Assembly: GCF_021916785.1 (NCBI RefSeq)
Contig: NZ_JAKCFC010000004.1
Span: 1 to 64,000, forward strand
Direction: 5' to 3'
Source: Mycolicibacterium lacusdiani
Lineage (GTDB): Bacteria; Actinomycetota; Actinomycetes; Mycobacteriales; Mycobacteriaceae
DNA: 64,000 bases
Shown here piece by piece: positions 17,977-27,253 of this stretch. How positions within the stretch are numbered: position 1 is the stretch's first letter; every line of letters starts with the position of its first letter. The position numbers and the translations under genes are program-made. The notes under the pieces are model-generated. The model was not told where the DNA came from and did no database searches. It worked only from the letters and a program-made list of their open reading frames with translations.

Positions 17977-19137
17977 CTAGAGGCGTGGGGTCAGGTCCAG
18001 CGAGGTGACCGCCGTCATCCTGGTGATCAGCCACGTGTTGTCGCGGTTCTCGAGGTCGAGCCGGTAGGACAGGTAGCGCAGCGACGGGATGCCCTTGGTC
18101 ACCGGGCTCGTGGCCACGGAGTTCGTGAAGACGAGCGCCGTTGCCGCGCTGGGCGTCAGCGACTCCACGGCCGTACCCATCACCTGGGTGTTGTTGCTGA
18201 TCTGCGCCTGCTTGTTCGGCTCGACGATCGAGTCGATGTACCGGCGGTAGTCGCTGGCGAAGTCCCCGCCGAGGAACCTCTCCGCGCGATCCGGCAGCGC
18301 GTCCATGTCCTCGGGCGTGTAGGTCCACAGCGTCGTGATGGCGTCCGCCGAGATCTGGGCGACCTCGAACTTGACCTGCGCCTCGGCACGGTCGGCGAGG
18401 AAGGGCTGCAGCGTCGCACCGGCGAAGGCAGCGGCTCCGATGAACAGCACGCCTGCCGCGACGGCAGCGATCTTGAGCTTCCTGCCTGCCTTGCGGTGCG
18501 GTACGAGAACGGGTTCCGGCTCGGGCGCGGGTTCGGTGTCGCCTTCGATTTCGCCTTCGAGGGTCGCGCCTACGGGCGTCGTGTCCTCGGTCGCCGTCTC
18601 CGCGGCAGGTTCATCGACGGCATCGGTGACGGTGGTTTCCGAGGCCTCGGCCACCGGCTCCACGTCAACCGGCTCCACGTCAACCGGCTCCACGTCAACC
18701 GGCTCGACGGCAGCCGGCGCGGCATCGACCGGTGCGACGGACTTGGTTCGGCGCCAAGGGAATCGGCGCTTCGGGGGCGCGCTCGCACCGGCGTCGGTGG
18801 CTGCGGCAGGCTCGGCCGTCTCCTCGGCGGAAGCCGCCTCGACGGGAGCAGCCTCGGCAGTGTCACCCTCGACGGCGTCGTCCGACGTGGTCTCGTCGGC
18901 ATTCGCCGGGGCGTCGTCCGACGAGGTGTCGGCGACCGCGTCCGACTGCGCCTCGTCGGCGCCGACGTCGTCGAGCTGCTCGGATGTGGTTGTCTTTGGA
19001 GCGGTTTCGTCGACCGACTCCGTGACCGGCTCGGTCGACGTCGGCTTCTGCCGGGGCAGTCGGTGCCGGCGCGCGGACTTTCCCTGAGGAACGGCGCCCG
19101 CGGTCAGATCACCTGAACCAGCTTGCTGATCTTCCAC
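17977..19137 (-). CDS. Mce-associated membrane protein with repetitive acidic N-terminus
   Basis: A 386-residue protein, the last of four mce-associated genes (Rv0178 position). Residues 1-205 are low-complexity and acidic and include a VDVEP repeat. A single membrane span lies at about 218-240 (KLKIAAVAAGVLFIGAAAFA). The C-terminal 140 residues form the NTF2-like fold of Mas proteins (ALPDRAERFLGGDFASDYRR). I chose GTG 19137, which overlaps the preceding gene by 34 bp. Such proteins are thought to stabilise Mce complexes. The long extension before the membrane span is much larger than in the other three. Confidence 0.82.
   Translation of the reverse strand: MEDQQAGSGDLTAGAVPQGKSARRHRLPRQKPTSTEPVTESVDETAPKTTTSEQLDDVGADEAQSDAVADTSSDDAPANADETTSDDAVEGDTAEAAPVEAASAEETAEPAAATDAGASAPPKRRFPWRRTKSVAPVDAAPAAVEPVDVEPVDVEPVDVEPVAEASETTVTDAVDEPAAETATEDTTPVGATLEGEIEGDTEPAPEPEPVLVPHRKAGRKLKIAAVAAGVLFIGAAAFAGATLQPFLADRAEAQVKFEVAQISADAITTLWTYTPEDMDALPDRAERFLGGDFASDYRRYIDSIVEPNKQAQISNNTQVMGTAVESLTPSAATALVFTNSVATSPVTKGIPSLRYLSYRLDLENRDNTWLITRMTAVTSLDLTPRL
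18654..18705. repeat. 15-bp in-frame tandem repeat, 3.5 copies
   Basis: Three perfect copies of CCGGCTCCACGTCAA plus a partial fourth. On the minus strand they encode VDVEP units in the disordered N-terminal part of the mce-associated protein. The copies are identical at the base level, which points to recent slippage; length could vary between strains without breaking the frame. Confidence 0.92.
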
Positions 19138-19664
19138 TGCTCTCCCTCCTCGATTGTCGTGGCGACCCAGCGGCTCGCGCTCTCGACGGTGGGCCGCCCG
19201 TCGCGGCCCGGCGTGGTCACGTTCGCCGCGACCAGTACGTCGGCACTGCCGTTCTCGTTCCACCGTTGCACGCCGGCCTCGAGCACGATCCCATTGGTGG
19301 GCTCGGCCCGTGCCACCTGGATCACGATCTCGTTCGCGCGCTGCTTGAAGGACGTCGCGAACTCGCCGGTGGCCTGCGCCGCGATGTCCTCGGCGTACTC
19401 GTTCGCGTTGAACGGGTCCAGCGAGGTGTAGCGCACCATGAAGCCGCGCACGTAGTCCAAGGCGGCGGCGTCGCGCAGCTCGGTGCGGCGGCCACTCTCG
19501 TGGCCCACCACCATGTAGATGCTTCCCGCGATGGCGAGGATCGCGAGCAAGGCCGACAGCATGGCGGTCAGCGGCAGACCCCACCGCACCGGAGCCTTCG
19601 GCGTCGCGATGGGCGCCGAGAAGTAATCGCGTTCGGCGGCATCGACTTTGCGGCGCGGGCTCAT
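19104..19664 (-). CDS. Mce-associated membrane protein (Rv0177-like)
   Basis: A 186-residue protein with one membrane span at about 32-53 (PLTAMLSALLAILAIAGSIY) and an NTF2-like exported domain (AALDYVRGFMVRYTSLDP, then WVATTIEEGEQWKISKLVQV). This is the common Mas layout: a short inner tail, one span and a cone-shaped outer domain. ATG 19664 overlaps the previous stop (ATGA), and its own end overlaps the next start. Probably an accessory or stabilising part of the Mce1 importer. Confidence 0.85.
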   Translation of the reverse strand: MSPRRKVDAAERDYFSAPIATPKAPVRWGLPLTAMLSALLAILAIAGSIYMVVGHESGRRTELRDAAALDYVRGFMVRYTSLDPFNANEYAEDIAAQATGEFATSFKQRANEIVIQVARAEPTNGIVLEAGVQRWNENGSADVLVAANVTTPGRDGRPTVESASRWVATTIEEGEQWKISKLVQVI

Positions 19665-20623
19665 CCGCCCGCCTCGTCCATGCCGGGCTTCTTCAGGACG
19701 GTGAGGTTGGAGACGCGCCACTGGCCGTCGAGCTTGTCGAAGTCGACCCGCACCGTCGCCGAGATGAACTTGAGCGCCTTGGGGTCGGTGCCGCGCTGCC
19801 CCTGCAGTGCGACGAGCAGCGCGCCCTGGTTCTGCGACGCGGACAGCACCGCGCTGTTGGTCGCCCAGTACTCGTTGCTGGTGGCTTGGCCCTTCTCGAC
19901 CACCTGCTGCTGAGCGACGAGCTGCGGACGGTAGGCGTCGGTCGTCAGTGCCTGCGACCGGGCGAAGTCCTCCTTCATGGTCGCGGCACCGTAGCTCAGC
20001 ATCTGCTCGACGATACGGGGGCCCTGCTCCGCGATCTGGTCGCGCGCGGTCTCGACGGCGCGCTCCTGCCGGTACTCGAACTGGTACCCGAGTCCACCGC
20101 CCGCGACGCAGAGCAGCGCCGCCACCAGGCACGCCACCCCGGCACGTCGACGCACGCCGGCGCCGGGGGCTCCCACCAATCGGGCTTCGGTGCGCAGCAG
20201 CAGATCCGCGAAGGTCCGCTTCTTGGCATCCCACAGTGGCCAGAGCCAGCCGATGAACAGGCTGATCGTGTCGAGCAGGTGCGCGACGTCGCGCAGCACC
20301 AGGCGAGCCGTACCCGCGGGGACGTCACCGCCCGTCACGATCCGGATTCCGAAGACGGCGCGGCCCAGGCTCCACCCGGTCAGCGGCGGCAGCACCCAGC
20401 GGTTGACGACCATCGCGAGGAACGCGAGTACGGCCGTGACGGTGAACACCCACCACAGCGGTCCCCACTGTGGCGTCGTGATCGCCAGCAGCGCCATGGT
20501 CGTGATGACGGCGACGGCGGGCAGCACGTCGATCGCCAGCGCACCCGCGCGCGCTGCCCAACTCGGGTACCGAACGGTGGCCTCGGGGTTCGCGTTCGGT
20601 GGGGTCTCGAGTACTGCAGTCAC
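19661..20623 (-). CDS. RDD-domain mce-associated protein (Rv0176-like)
   Basis: A 320-residue protein. Residues 20-150 form an RDD membrane domain (RYPSWAARAGALAIDVLPAV, TGWSLGRAVFGIRIV, then WDAKKRTFADLLLRTEARLV). A further span is at about 165-182. The rest is an NTF2-like outer domain ending in FDKLDGQWRVSNLTVLKKPG. It combines the RDD module with a Mas-type domain, the arrangement of the second mas gene in mce1 loci. ATGA overlaps at both ends show translational coupling. Confidence 0.85.
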   Translation of the reverse strand: MTAVLETPPNANPEATVRYPSWAARAGALAIDVLPAVAVITTMALLAITTPQWGPLWWVFTVTAVLAFLAMVVNRWVLPPLTGWSLGRAVFGIRIVTGGDVPAGTARLVLRDVAHLLDTISLFIGWLWPLWDAKKRTFADLLLRTEARLVGAPGAGVRRRAGVACLVAALLCVAGGGLGYQFEYRQERAVETARDQIAEQGPRIVEQMLSYGAATMKEDFARSQALTTDAYRPQLVAQQQVVEKGQATSNEYWATNSAVLSASQNQGALLVALQGQRGTDPKALKFISATVRVDFDKLDGQWRVSNLTVLKKPGMDEAGG

Positions 20624-21270
20624 GACGTGACCTGCTCCAGCTTGGAGATCTTGTAGGTGCCGTCCTCCGGAGCCATCTGCGCGCGCAGGCGGTAGCCCTG
20701 CTCCTGGTCCGAAACCTCCAGATTGCTGACCTTGATGCGCATCGCGACCATCACGTCGACCGTTCCGTCGTCGTTGTGGCCCTCGACGGCGGTGCGCATC
20801 TCGGTGACCTGCACCTTCACGTTCCCAGCCTGGTAGGCGTCGGCGAGCACACCGCTGTAGAGAGCGGCCTGCGCGCCGAAGTCACCGGTCGAACAGTTGA
20901 TGATCTTCGCCTGGCTGGCGCTCATGATGGCGGTGTCCGGCGCCTGGGTGGCTGCCACGCAGTCCTTCGCGGCGGCGACGGCCTCGTTCTCCGCGCGCGC
21001 CAACGCCTCGCTCTGATCGTGCGACTTGAGCGCCAGGTAACCGCCGACGCCGACGCCTGCGGCCGCCAGTAGCAACACGGCGGCGATGGAGGCGACCCAC
21101 CCACGCCCGAGCTTCTCGGCTCGGCGCGGGGTGACGTCGGACTCGCGATACCCCTCGACCGGCGCATCGTCCTGCTCGGACGGGGTGTCGGTGGGATCCG
21201 TCAACGGCTGGTCAAGGCTGTCCTGCTCATCGGTGGGGTTCAGCCGGCGGGCGCCAGCATCTCCTTCCAT
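20620..21270 (-). CDS. Mce-associated membrane protein (Rv0175-like)
   Basis: A 216-residue protein. An acidic, disordered N-terminus of about 55 residues precedes one membrane span (WVASIAAVLLLAAAGVGVGG, about 57-77). An outer NTF2-like domain carries CVAATQAPDTAIMS and INCSTGDFG, whose two cysteines could form a disulfide. The ATG at 21270 overlaps mce1F by 31 bp. First of four mas genes, each overlapping the next. Confidence 0.83.
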   Translation of the reverse strand: MEGDAGARRLNPTDEQDSLDQPLTDPTDTPSEQDDAPVEGYRESDVTPRRAEKLGRGWVASIAAVLLLAAAGVGVGGYLALKSHDQSEALARAENEAVAAAKDCVAATQAPDTAIMSASQAKIINCSTGDFGAQAALYSGVLADAYQAGNVKVQVTEMRTAVEGHNDDGTVDVMVAMRIKVSNLEVSDQEQGYRLRAQMAPEDGTYKISKLEQVTS

Positions 21271-22793
21271 CCGTTGTCTCCTGGGTTGCTCGAGTTGTCG
21301 ACGGAGTACCTGACACCGTCGGGTCCGGTGACCTCACCGCTGGACGGGTTGTAGACCGCGGTCGGACCTGATCCCGGAGTGTAGATGCACGGGTTGGGTT
21401 GCTGACCGCTGCAGGTGACGCTGCCCTGGCCAGGGGCCGTGAGCGGGTCACTCGTCGGAGTCTGCGACTGCGGCGGAGGCAACTGGTTGGCGGGCAGCGG
21501 ATTGGTGCCGTTGTTGACCGTCGGCGCCGGGATCACGTAACCCGGCTTCACCGGCTGATCGCACCGCGCGGCAGGAGCCGGGCAGGTGACGATCTGGTTC
21601 GGGTCCCCGTACCACGGGTTGGTGCCCGCCGGGACGTAGGGCTCGTTGCTGCGGCACTCGGTGGGGGTCGCGGCCCGCTTGCCGGGAACCTCCTGGCACG
21701 GGTAGTTGCGGGCACCACGAACGACGTTGCCCTGGGTGTCCTTGGGAATCTTGCAGTACACGTTGTCCGGGATCGGCGCGGTCCTCGTGTCGGCCGGTGA
21801 CCGCCACTCGGCCGCGGGCAGAAACCCTGTATAGCACGGTGGCGGCTGGTTGATCGACAGCGCCAGCGGCAGCAATGCTTGGCCCTCGTAGATCGTGCCC
21901 ATCTGGCCGACAGCTGCCGCCTGCGGGAACGCCACCAGGAGCTGCTCGACGCCCTTGTTCTGCTTCTTCAGCAGATCGATGACGACGGCGAGGTTGGCCA
22001 GCGTCTGCGGCAGCGAGTCCTTCACGTCGGTGAAGAACGCACTGACCTCATCGGCGGTCGGTCCGGCCTGCTGCAGGCCCGAGCGCAACGCCTGATCCTG
22101 CTGGGCTGCCTGCGCCGCGATGACGTCGAGGTTGCTCGTCCACTGTGCGATCGCGTCACCCGACTGCACCTGGCTCTCCAGGATCGGGGCCGTGTTGTCG
22201 ATGATGTCGTTGACCTCGGGCAGGTTGTCCTTCAACCCCTGGGCGATGTTGTTCGTCGAGTCGACCAGGCGCTGCAGTGACGGTCCGAGCCCGCCGACGG
22301 CCAGCGAGGTCTCGGTGAGCAGCGAGTCGATCTTCTCCTTCGGCAACACCGCGAGGCCCCGATTGGCGGCGTCGAGTGCTGGGCCGACCTCGCTGGGGAC
22401 CGTGCTCTTGGTGATGGTCGCCCCGTTGGCCAGGTACTGACCCGGATCGTCGGTGGAGACCAGGTCCAGGTACTGCTCACCGATGGCGGACACCGAGTGC
22501 ACGTTCGCCGAGGCGTCGACCGGGATCTTGTACTGGCTGTCGATGCTCATCGTGGCCCTGGCGCCGTTGTCGGTCGGCACCACCTCGGTGACCTTGCCGA
22601 TCTCGGTGCCTCGGTAGGTCACGTTCGCCGTGGCGTACAGACCGCCCGACCGCGGCAGGTCGGCCTTCAGCTCGTACTGACCGATGCCCACCAGGCTCGG
22701 GATGCGCAGGTAGTACCAGCCCAGCACGATGAGCGCGATGAGCGTGAGGATCGTGAACAGGATCAGCTGGATCCTGATGAACCGCGTCAGCAC
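21240..22793 (-). CDS. mce1F: Mce family protein Mce1F
   Basis: A 517-residue Mce protein. The N-terminal membrane anchor (LILFTILTLIALIVLGWYYL, about 9-28) is followed by the MlaD/Mce beta-barrel domain (about 38-115, TYRGTEIGKVTEV). A helical stretch at about 130-300 would form the periplasmic needle. The long C-terminal tail is Pro/Asn-rich with at least nine Cys, suggesting disulfides outside the cell. Sixth of six mce subunits. GTG start 3 bp after the mce1E stop. Role: subunit of the ATP-driven lipid (fatty/mycolic acid) import channel. Confidence 0.9.
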   Translation of the reverse strand: MLTRFIRIQLILFTILTLIALIVLGWYYLRIPSLVGIGQYELKADLPRSGGLYATANVTYRGTEIGKVTEVVPTDNGARATMSIDSQYKIPVDASANVHSVSAIGEQYLDLVSTDDPGQYLANGATITKSTVPSEVGPALDAANRGLAVLPKEKIDSLLTETSLAVGGLGPSLQRLVDSTNNIAQGLKDNLPEVNDIIDNTAPILESQVQSGDAIAQWTSNLDVIAAQAAQQDQALRSGLQQAGPTADEVSAFFTDVKDSLPQTLANLAVVIDLLKKQNKGVEQLLVAFPQAAAVGQMGTIYEGQALLPLALSINQPPPCYTGFLPAAEWRSPADTRTAPIPDNVYCKIPKDTQGNVVRGARNYPCQEVPGKRAATPTECRSNEPYVPAGTNPWYGDPNQIVTCPAPAARCDQPVKPGYVIPAPTVNNGTNPLPANQLPPPQSQTPTSDPLTAPGQGSVTCSGQQPNPCIYTPGSGPTAVYNPSSGEVTGPDGVRYSVDNSSNPGDNGWKEMLAPAG

Positions 22794-22796
22794 TGC

Positions 22797-23975
22797 TCAC
22801 TCACCCCTCTCGACAAGCGGCCCACCCGGCACGTTGTGCGGGTTGGGTGTGAAGCGGACGTCCGGGATCATCGTGTTCGGATCACGACCCCACGACTGCT
22901 CCAGCGCACGGAGCATGCCGGAGATGCCGGTCCCGGTCAGAATGCCGTTGTCGATGGACGACAGGGTCAGATCCACGTTGAGCGACACGTTGATGTAGTC
23001 GCCGCGGACCGCCTTGTCGGTCGACTCGATCGGGAACGGCGCGGTCAGCATGAACTTCAGCGCACCGATCAGGTACGGCGACGCCTTGCCCAACTGCTTT
23101 AGCGGCCGTTGCAGATCGCGGAGGTTGGTGTTCAGGTCGTCGCTGATCGGCGCGAGCGCGTCGTCGGCGGCCTTGCTGATCCGGCCAAGCGACGTCACGG
23201 CGTCTGCGAACAGATCACGCGTCTCGGCGAAGTGCTGGATCAACGGCGGGAACTCGGTGAGCACCCGATCCAGCGTGTCGTTGCGCTGGGCGACGATCGC
23301 CAGCAGGCGGTTCGTCGAGTCGATGGCCCGGGTGATGTCCTGACGCTGCTCGTTGAGTTCGGCGGTGAACGTGTCGAGCCGGTTGAGGAACTCCCGGATC
23401 TGGTCGCCGCGCCCGGACAGCATGTTGTCCAGCTCGGTCTGGATGACCTCCAGGTTCGGGATGCCGCCACCGGTGAGGATCGTGCCGATGCTGGCCAGCG
23501 TCCGCTCCGTGGTGGGGAACGCCGACGCCCGGTCGAGCGGGATGGTGTCGCCGTTCTTCAGCGTCCCCTGCGGATCCGGCGGCGGATCGAGCTGAATGTG
23601 CTGGCTACCGAGGAGGCTGGTCTGACCGATCGCGGCCAGGGTGTTCTCCGGCAGATCCACGTTCGGCGCGACGTCCAGCGTCAGCGTCGCCACCCAGTTC
23701 TTCAACTCGATGGAGCGCACGCTGCCGACGAAGACGTCGGCCACCCGGACCCGGCTGTTCACGTTGAGCGCCAGCGTGTCCGGCATCTGGACGTAGATCG
23801 TCATCTTCTTGCCGCCGGTGCTGGGACCACCGGGCAGCGGGACGTTGGCGATGCCCTGCCAACCGCAGGAGGTCAGCACGACCGCCGCGACCGACAGCAC
23901 GCCGGTGCGCTTCGCCAGCCGCACCAACTTCGAGCCCGCGGGCTTCTTGCGCTTCATGCCTTTCAGGACGCTCAT
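22797..23975 (-). CDS. lprK: Mce family lipoprotein Mce1E (LprK)
   Basis: A 392-residue Mce protein with a lipoprotein signal: a basic N-terminus (KRKKPAGSK), the hydrophobic stretch VLSVAAVVL and lipobox LTSC at Cys37. The Mce domain is at about 55-135 (VQMPDTLALNVNSRVRVADV), followed by needle helices to about 330. The fifth subunit of mce operons is the one that is lipid-anchored, which supports this assignment. Its ATG overlaps the mce1D stop (ATGA). Confidence 0.92.
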   Translation of the reverse strand: MSVLKGMKRKKPAGSKLVRLAKRTGVLSVAAVVLTSCGWQGIANVPLPGGPSTGGKKMTIYVQMPDTLALNVNSRVRVADVFVGSVRSIELKNWVATLTLDVAPNVDLPENTLAAIGQTSLLGSQHIQLDPPPDPQGTLKNGDTIPLDRASAFPTTERTLASIGTILTGGGIPNLEVIQTELDNMLSGRGDQIREFLNRLDTFTAELNEQRQDITRAIDSTNRLLAIVAQRNDTLDRVLTEFPPLIQHFAETRDLFADAVTSLGRISKAADDALAPISDDLNTNLRDLQRPLKQLGKASPYLIGALKFMLTAPFPIESTDKAVRGDYINVSLNVDLTLSSIDNGILTGTGISGMLRALEQSWGRDPNTMIPDVRFTPNPHNVPGGPLVERGE

Positions 23976-25636
23976 CGCCCGCCTCCTGCTTCAGCCGGGA
24001 ACAACGGACCCGACGGTGCGGGACCCGGTGCCGGCGCCGGTCCCGGCCCGGGGCCCGGGCCTGGTGCGGCCGGAGCCGAGATCGCCGCCAGCGGATTGCC
24101 GGGCGTGACACCCGGTGCCGGTGCAGGCGGGGGACCCGGCTGCGGGTACCACGGGGGCGGCAGCGGGGTGTTCTCGCTGAACGCGTTGGGCGGACCGGGC
24201 AGGTTGCCGTTGCGCGTCGTGCCGAACGCAGGCGGAGCGACCGGCGGCGCGATGTCGGGGCCACCCATCAACGCGGCGAGCGAGTCCGGCGTCAGCATGT
24301 TCGCGGTGAACGGCTGCACCTCGGTGCCCTGCATTCCGGGTGCGACCACCCAGCCGGGCTCGTGGTTGCCGTGCGAGAACAGCGTGTCCCGCGAGAAGAT
24401 GCCGGGCACGGTCGTGTCCTTGTATCCGGGCGGCGGCTGCAGGCGCGGCTCGGAGTACGCGATCTGCTTCGGCAGCGTCAGCGCGGAGCTGAACTGGTTC
24501 AGGCCGAACGGCAGGTAGTTGAACTTGATCGCGTCGAGGATCGGCGCCAGGTACTGCGCGCACAGTTCCGCGGACTCCTGGTAGCCGAGCCGGCTGCCCG
24601 CCTGAATGGAGCTGCAGATGAACTCCATCGGGTTGGCGAAGTTGCCGATGACCGGGATGCTGGTGACGCCACCGGGCACGGGCGGCGCGATGTTGAGCGC
24701 ATTCACCGCGAGCGTCGGGAAGACGTGGAACCCGGTCTCGAGTCCCTTGAAGACGTCGGGCTGCAGGATCGCGTTGGTGACCTCGGCGAGGTTGCCGATG
24801 TCGGCTCCGAGGACCTCACCGTTCTCGTCGAAGAACTCGCGCGTGTTGGTGAACAGCACGTTGAGGTCGCGGATGGCGTTGGCCACCTCTTGGTCGCCGT
24901 TGGAGAACGAGTTCGTGACCTGCGCCAGATCGTTGTTCAGCGCGACGAACTGCTGGTCGCTGCGATGCAGTGCGTTGACGAACATCGCGAGGCTCTTCAC
25001 GACTGCGAAGAAGTCGCCGCGGCCCTGGTTGAGGGTGGACAGCGCCTCGGACAGGTTGGTCAGCGTCCGGTTGACCTCCTGGCCCTTGCCTGCCAGCCCG
25101 TCGGCGAACGAGTCGACGACGTCGCCGATCGGGCCCATGGGCTGCTCGGGCGTGGGGCCGAGGTCGGTGAGGAGCCGGTCCAGGGAGTCGCGGAGTTCGT
25201 CGTACTCGACCGGCACCTGGGTGCGCTCGATCGGGATGACGGCGTCGTTCTCCATCTCTGGACCGCCGGTGTAGGGCGGGGACAGCTGGATGGCGCGCGA
25301 CGCGACGAGGCTCGGGTTCAGGATCGACGCGCTGGCGTCGGCCGGGACCTTGTACTTGCTCTCGTAGGTGAAGGTGACCTTCATCCGGTCGCCTGCCGGT
25401 TCGATCTCGTCGATCGAGCCGACCCGCACGCCCATGATCTGGACCTTGTCACCGGGGTAGAGCGCCAGCGTCTGGGGGAAGTAGGCGACCACCGTGTTGT
25501 TGGTCAGCCGCTTGTACAGATTCCACCCGACGAACGCGAGCACGATCGCCAGCACGATGACGATGGTTCCGAGGATCACCGATGCCTTCGACAGGGAAGG
25601 CACCTTCAGGTTCCGGACGTTGAAGATCGTCGACAT
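23972..25636 (-). CDS. mce1D: Mce family protein Mce1D
   Basis: A 554-residue Mce protein. The membrane anchor is at about 19-40 (VILGTIVIVLAIVLAFVGW) and the Mce domain follows (ALYPGDKVQIMGVRVGSIDE, about 57-76). Needle helices run to about 330. The last 130 residues are Pro/Gly/Ala-rich with a near-repetitive GPGPGP/APAPGP tail, longer than needed for the core fold and probably exposed in the cell envelope. Separated from mce1C by 12 bp with a visible GGAGG ribosome site. Confidence 0.9.
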   Translation of the reverse strand: MSTIFNVRNLKVPSLSKASVILGTIVIVLAIVLAFVGWNLYKRLTNNTVVAYFPQTLALYPGDKVQIMGVRVGSIDEIEPAGDRMKVTFTYESKYKVPADASASILNPSLVASRAIQLSPPYTGGPEMENDAVIPIERTQVPVEYDELRDSLDRLLTDLGPTPEQPMGPIGDVVDSFADGLAGKGQEVNRTLTNLSEALSTLNQGRGDFFAVVKSLAMFVNALHRSDQQFVALNNDLAQVTNSFSNGDQEVANAIRDLNVLFTNTREFFDENGEVLGADIGNLAEVTNAILQPDVFKGLETGFHVFPTLAVNALNIAPPVPGGVTSIPVIGNFANPMEFICSSIQAGSRLGYQESAELCAQYLAPILDAIKFNYLPFGLNQFSSALTLPKQIAYSEPRLQPPPGYKDTTVPGIFSRDTLFSHGNHEPGWVVAPGMQGTEVQPFTANMLTPDSLAALMGGPDIAPPVAPPAFGTTRNGNLPGPPNAFSENTPLPPPWYPQPGPPPAPAPGVTPGNPLAAISAPAAPGPGPGPGPAPAPGPAPSGPLFPAEAGGGR

Positions 25637-25648
25637 CTCGAAGGCCTC

Positions 25649-27253
25649 CTATCCCTGTTGCTGACCGGGCGGCAGGAACGGCGGGTTGCCCGGTAGTGGT
25701 GGCGTGCCGACGGGCGGGAGTTGCTGTCCCGGCCCAGGCGGTGGCGGCGGACCCGTCAGTGCGGGCGGTGGCGGCGACGTGCCGTCACCCTGCAGGAAGC
25801 CCGGCGGGATGTAGGGGTCGGACGGGCCGGGTGTGACCGGCACCGTGCGCGCCCCGGGCGGACCGGGTGCGAACGGCGCGGGCGGCACGCCCTGGACGGG
25901 CGGTGCGAACTGGCCGGGGAAGGCCGAGCTGGGAACGCCGGGCGCCGGCGGCGGCGCGTTCGGGTTCGGCGGCAGTCCGATCACGTTCGGCGGGCCATAG
26001 TTATTGGAGCCGTACGGGTTCGGCCCGAACGGTCCGTTCTCGGCCTGCGTGCACGGCAGCGGATTGCCCGGCGTCGGGAAGTTGCCCGCCGCAGGTGCGT
26101 ACGAGCACGGCGAGCCCGCGATGACGGCAGGGCCGGGGTTCTCGGCAGTGCCCTCGAGCGGCGTCGGCGCGGGCGGCGGTGCACCGTTGTCGAAGCGCTG
26201 ACCGTTGGGATCCGGGAACCGGAACTCGGGCAGACCCGCGTTGCGCCAGAACTCCTCCGGGTTGATGCCGCGCTTCTTGAAGGCGGCGTCGACCCAGGGC
26301 TGAATGATCTGGTACGGCAGGATGTTGATCACGATCACCTTGAAGTACGGGCCAGAGGCCACTGCTTCACCGAGCGCCGTTGCGACCTTGCTGACGTTGC
26401 TCAGCACGTCCATCAGGTCGAACTTGCGCTCGACCAGCACGTCGCTGATCGTGCGCAGCTGCTCGAGCACCCGATTGATGTTCGGGTTGTCCTTGGTGAA
26501 GCCGGCCACCTGCTGGGAAAAGGCCGAGACCCTGGCGAGCAGTGCATCGACCGCCGCGTTGCGCTGGTTGATCTCGCCGAGCAGGGTCTGCGCATTGACG
26601 AACAGATCGTTGATCTGACCGCTGCGGTTGCCGAGCACGCCGGCGATCTTGTTGGCGTTGGCGAGGAGCTTCTTGATGTCCTCGTCGCGCTTGCCGATCG
26701 TGTCCGAGAACCGGGCCACCCCGTCGAGTGCTGCACTCAGGTGCGGGTAGGTCTGATCGATGGTCTCCGACAGGACGTTCAGCGACTCCTTGACCGTGGT
26801 GGTGTCCCACCCGGAAGCGGCCTTCGTCAAGTCCGAGAACGCGTCGTAGATCTGGTACGGCGTCGTCGTCTGGCCAAGCGGCAGAACGCCGTTGGCCTTC
26901 AGCGCAGTCGATCCGCGCGGGATGATCTCCAGGTTCTTGCGGCCCAGGATGGTGTCGGTGCGAATCGCTGCGCGGCTGTCGGTGCCGATCTTCGTGCCGT
27001 TCAGCGTGTAGCCGATCACGACCTTGTCGCCTTCGATGTCCGCCTTGCGGACCTCGCCGACGTCGACGCCAGCGATGCGCACCTTGTCACCCGGGTTGAT
27101 GCCGCCGGTGTCGGCGAACTGCGCGTAGTAGACCGGCTGCGCGAAGATCATCGGCACACTGGCGAAGCTCTGCCCCACGCCGATCACCAGCAGCAGGATG
27201 AGGATGCCCATCATCCCGTTGCGAATCCGGTTGTCGCCCTCGAGAGTTCTCAT
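25649..27253 (-). CDS. mce1C: Mce family protein Mce1C
   Basis: A 534-residue Mce protein. It opens MRTLEGDNRIRNG, the typical Mce1C start, so ATG 27253 (overlapping the mce1B stop as ATGA) is preferred to the ATG 12 bp upstream. The anchor is at about 14-32 (MMGILILLLVIGVGQSFASV). The Mce domain contains GINPGDKVRIAGVDVGEVRK. Helical needle to about 300, then a Pro-rich tail of about 190 residues with GPPPPPGP-type runs. Confidence 0.92.
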   Translation of the reverse strand: MRTLEGDNRIRNGMMGILILLLVIGVGQSFASVPMIFAQPVYYAQFADTGGINPGDKVRIAGVDVGEVRKADIEGDKVVIGYTLNGTKIGTDSRAAIRTDTILGRKNLEIIPRGSTALKANGVLPLGQTTTPYQIYDAFSDLTKAASGWDTTTVKESLNVLSETIDQTYPHLSAALDGVARFSDTIGKRDEDIKKLLANANKIAGVLGNRSGQINDLFVNAQTLLGEINQRNAAVDALLARVSAFSQQVAGFTKDNPNINRVLEQLRTISDVLVERKFDLMDVLSNVSKVATALGEAVASGPYFKVIVINILPYQIIQPWVDAAFKKRGINPEEFWRNAGLPEFRFPDPNGQRFDNGAPPPAPTPLEGTAENPGPAVIAGSPCSYAPAAGNFPTPGNPLPCTQAENGPFGPNPYGSNNYGPPNVIGLPPNPNAPPPAPGVPSSAFPGQFAPPVQGVPPAPFAPGPPGARTVPVTPGPSDPYIPPGFLQGDGTSPPPPALTGPPPPPGPGQQLPPVGTPPLPGNPPFLPPGQQQG

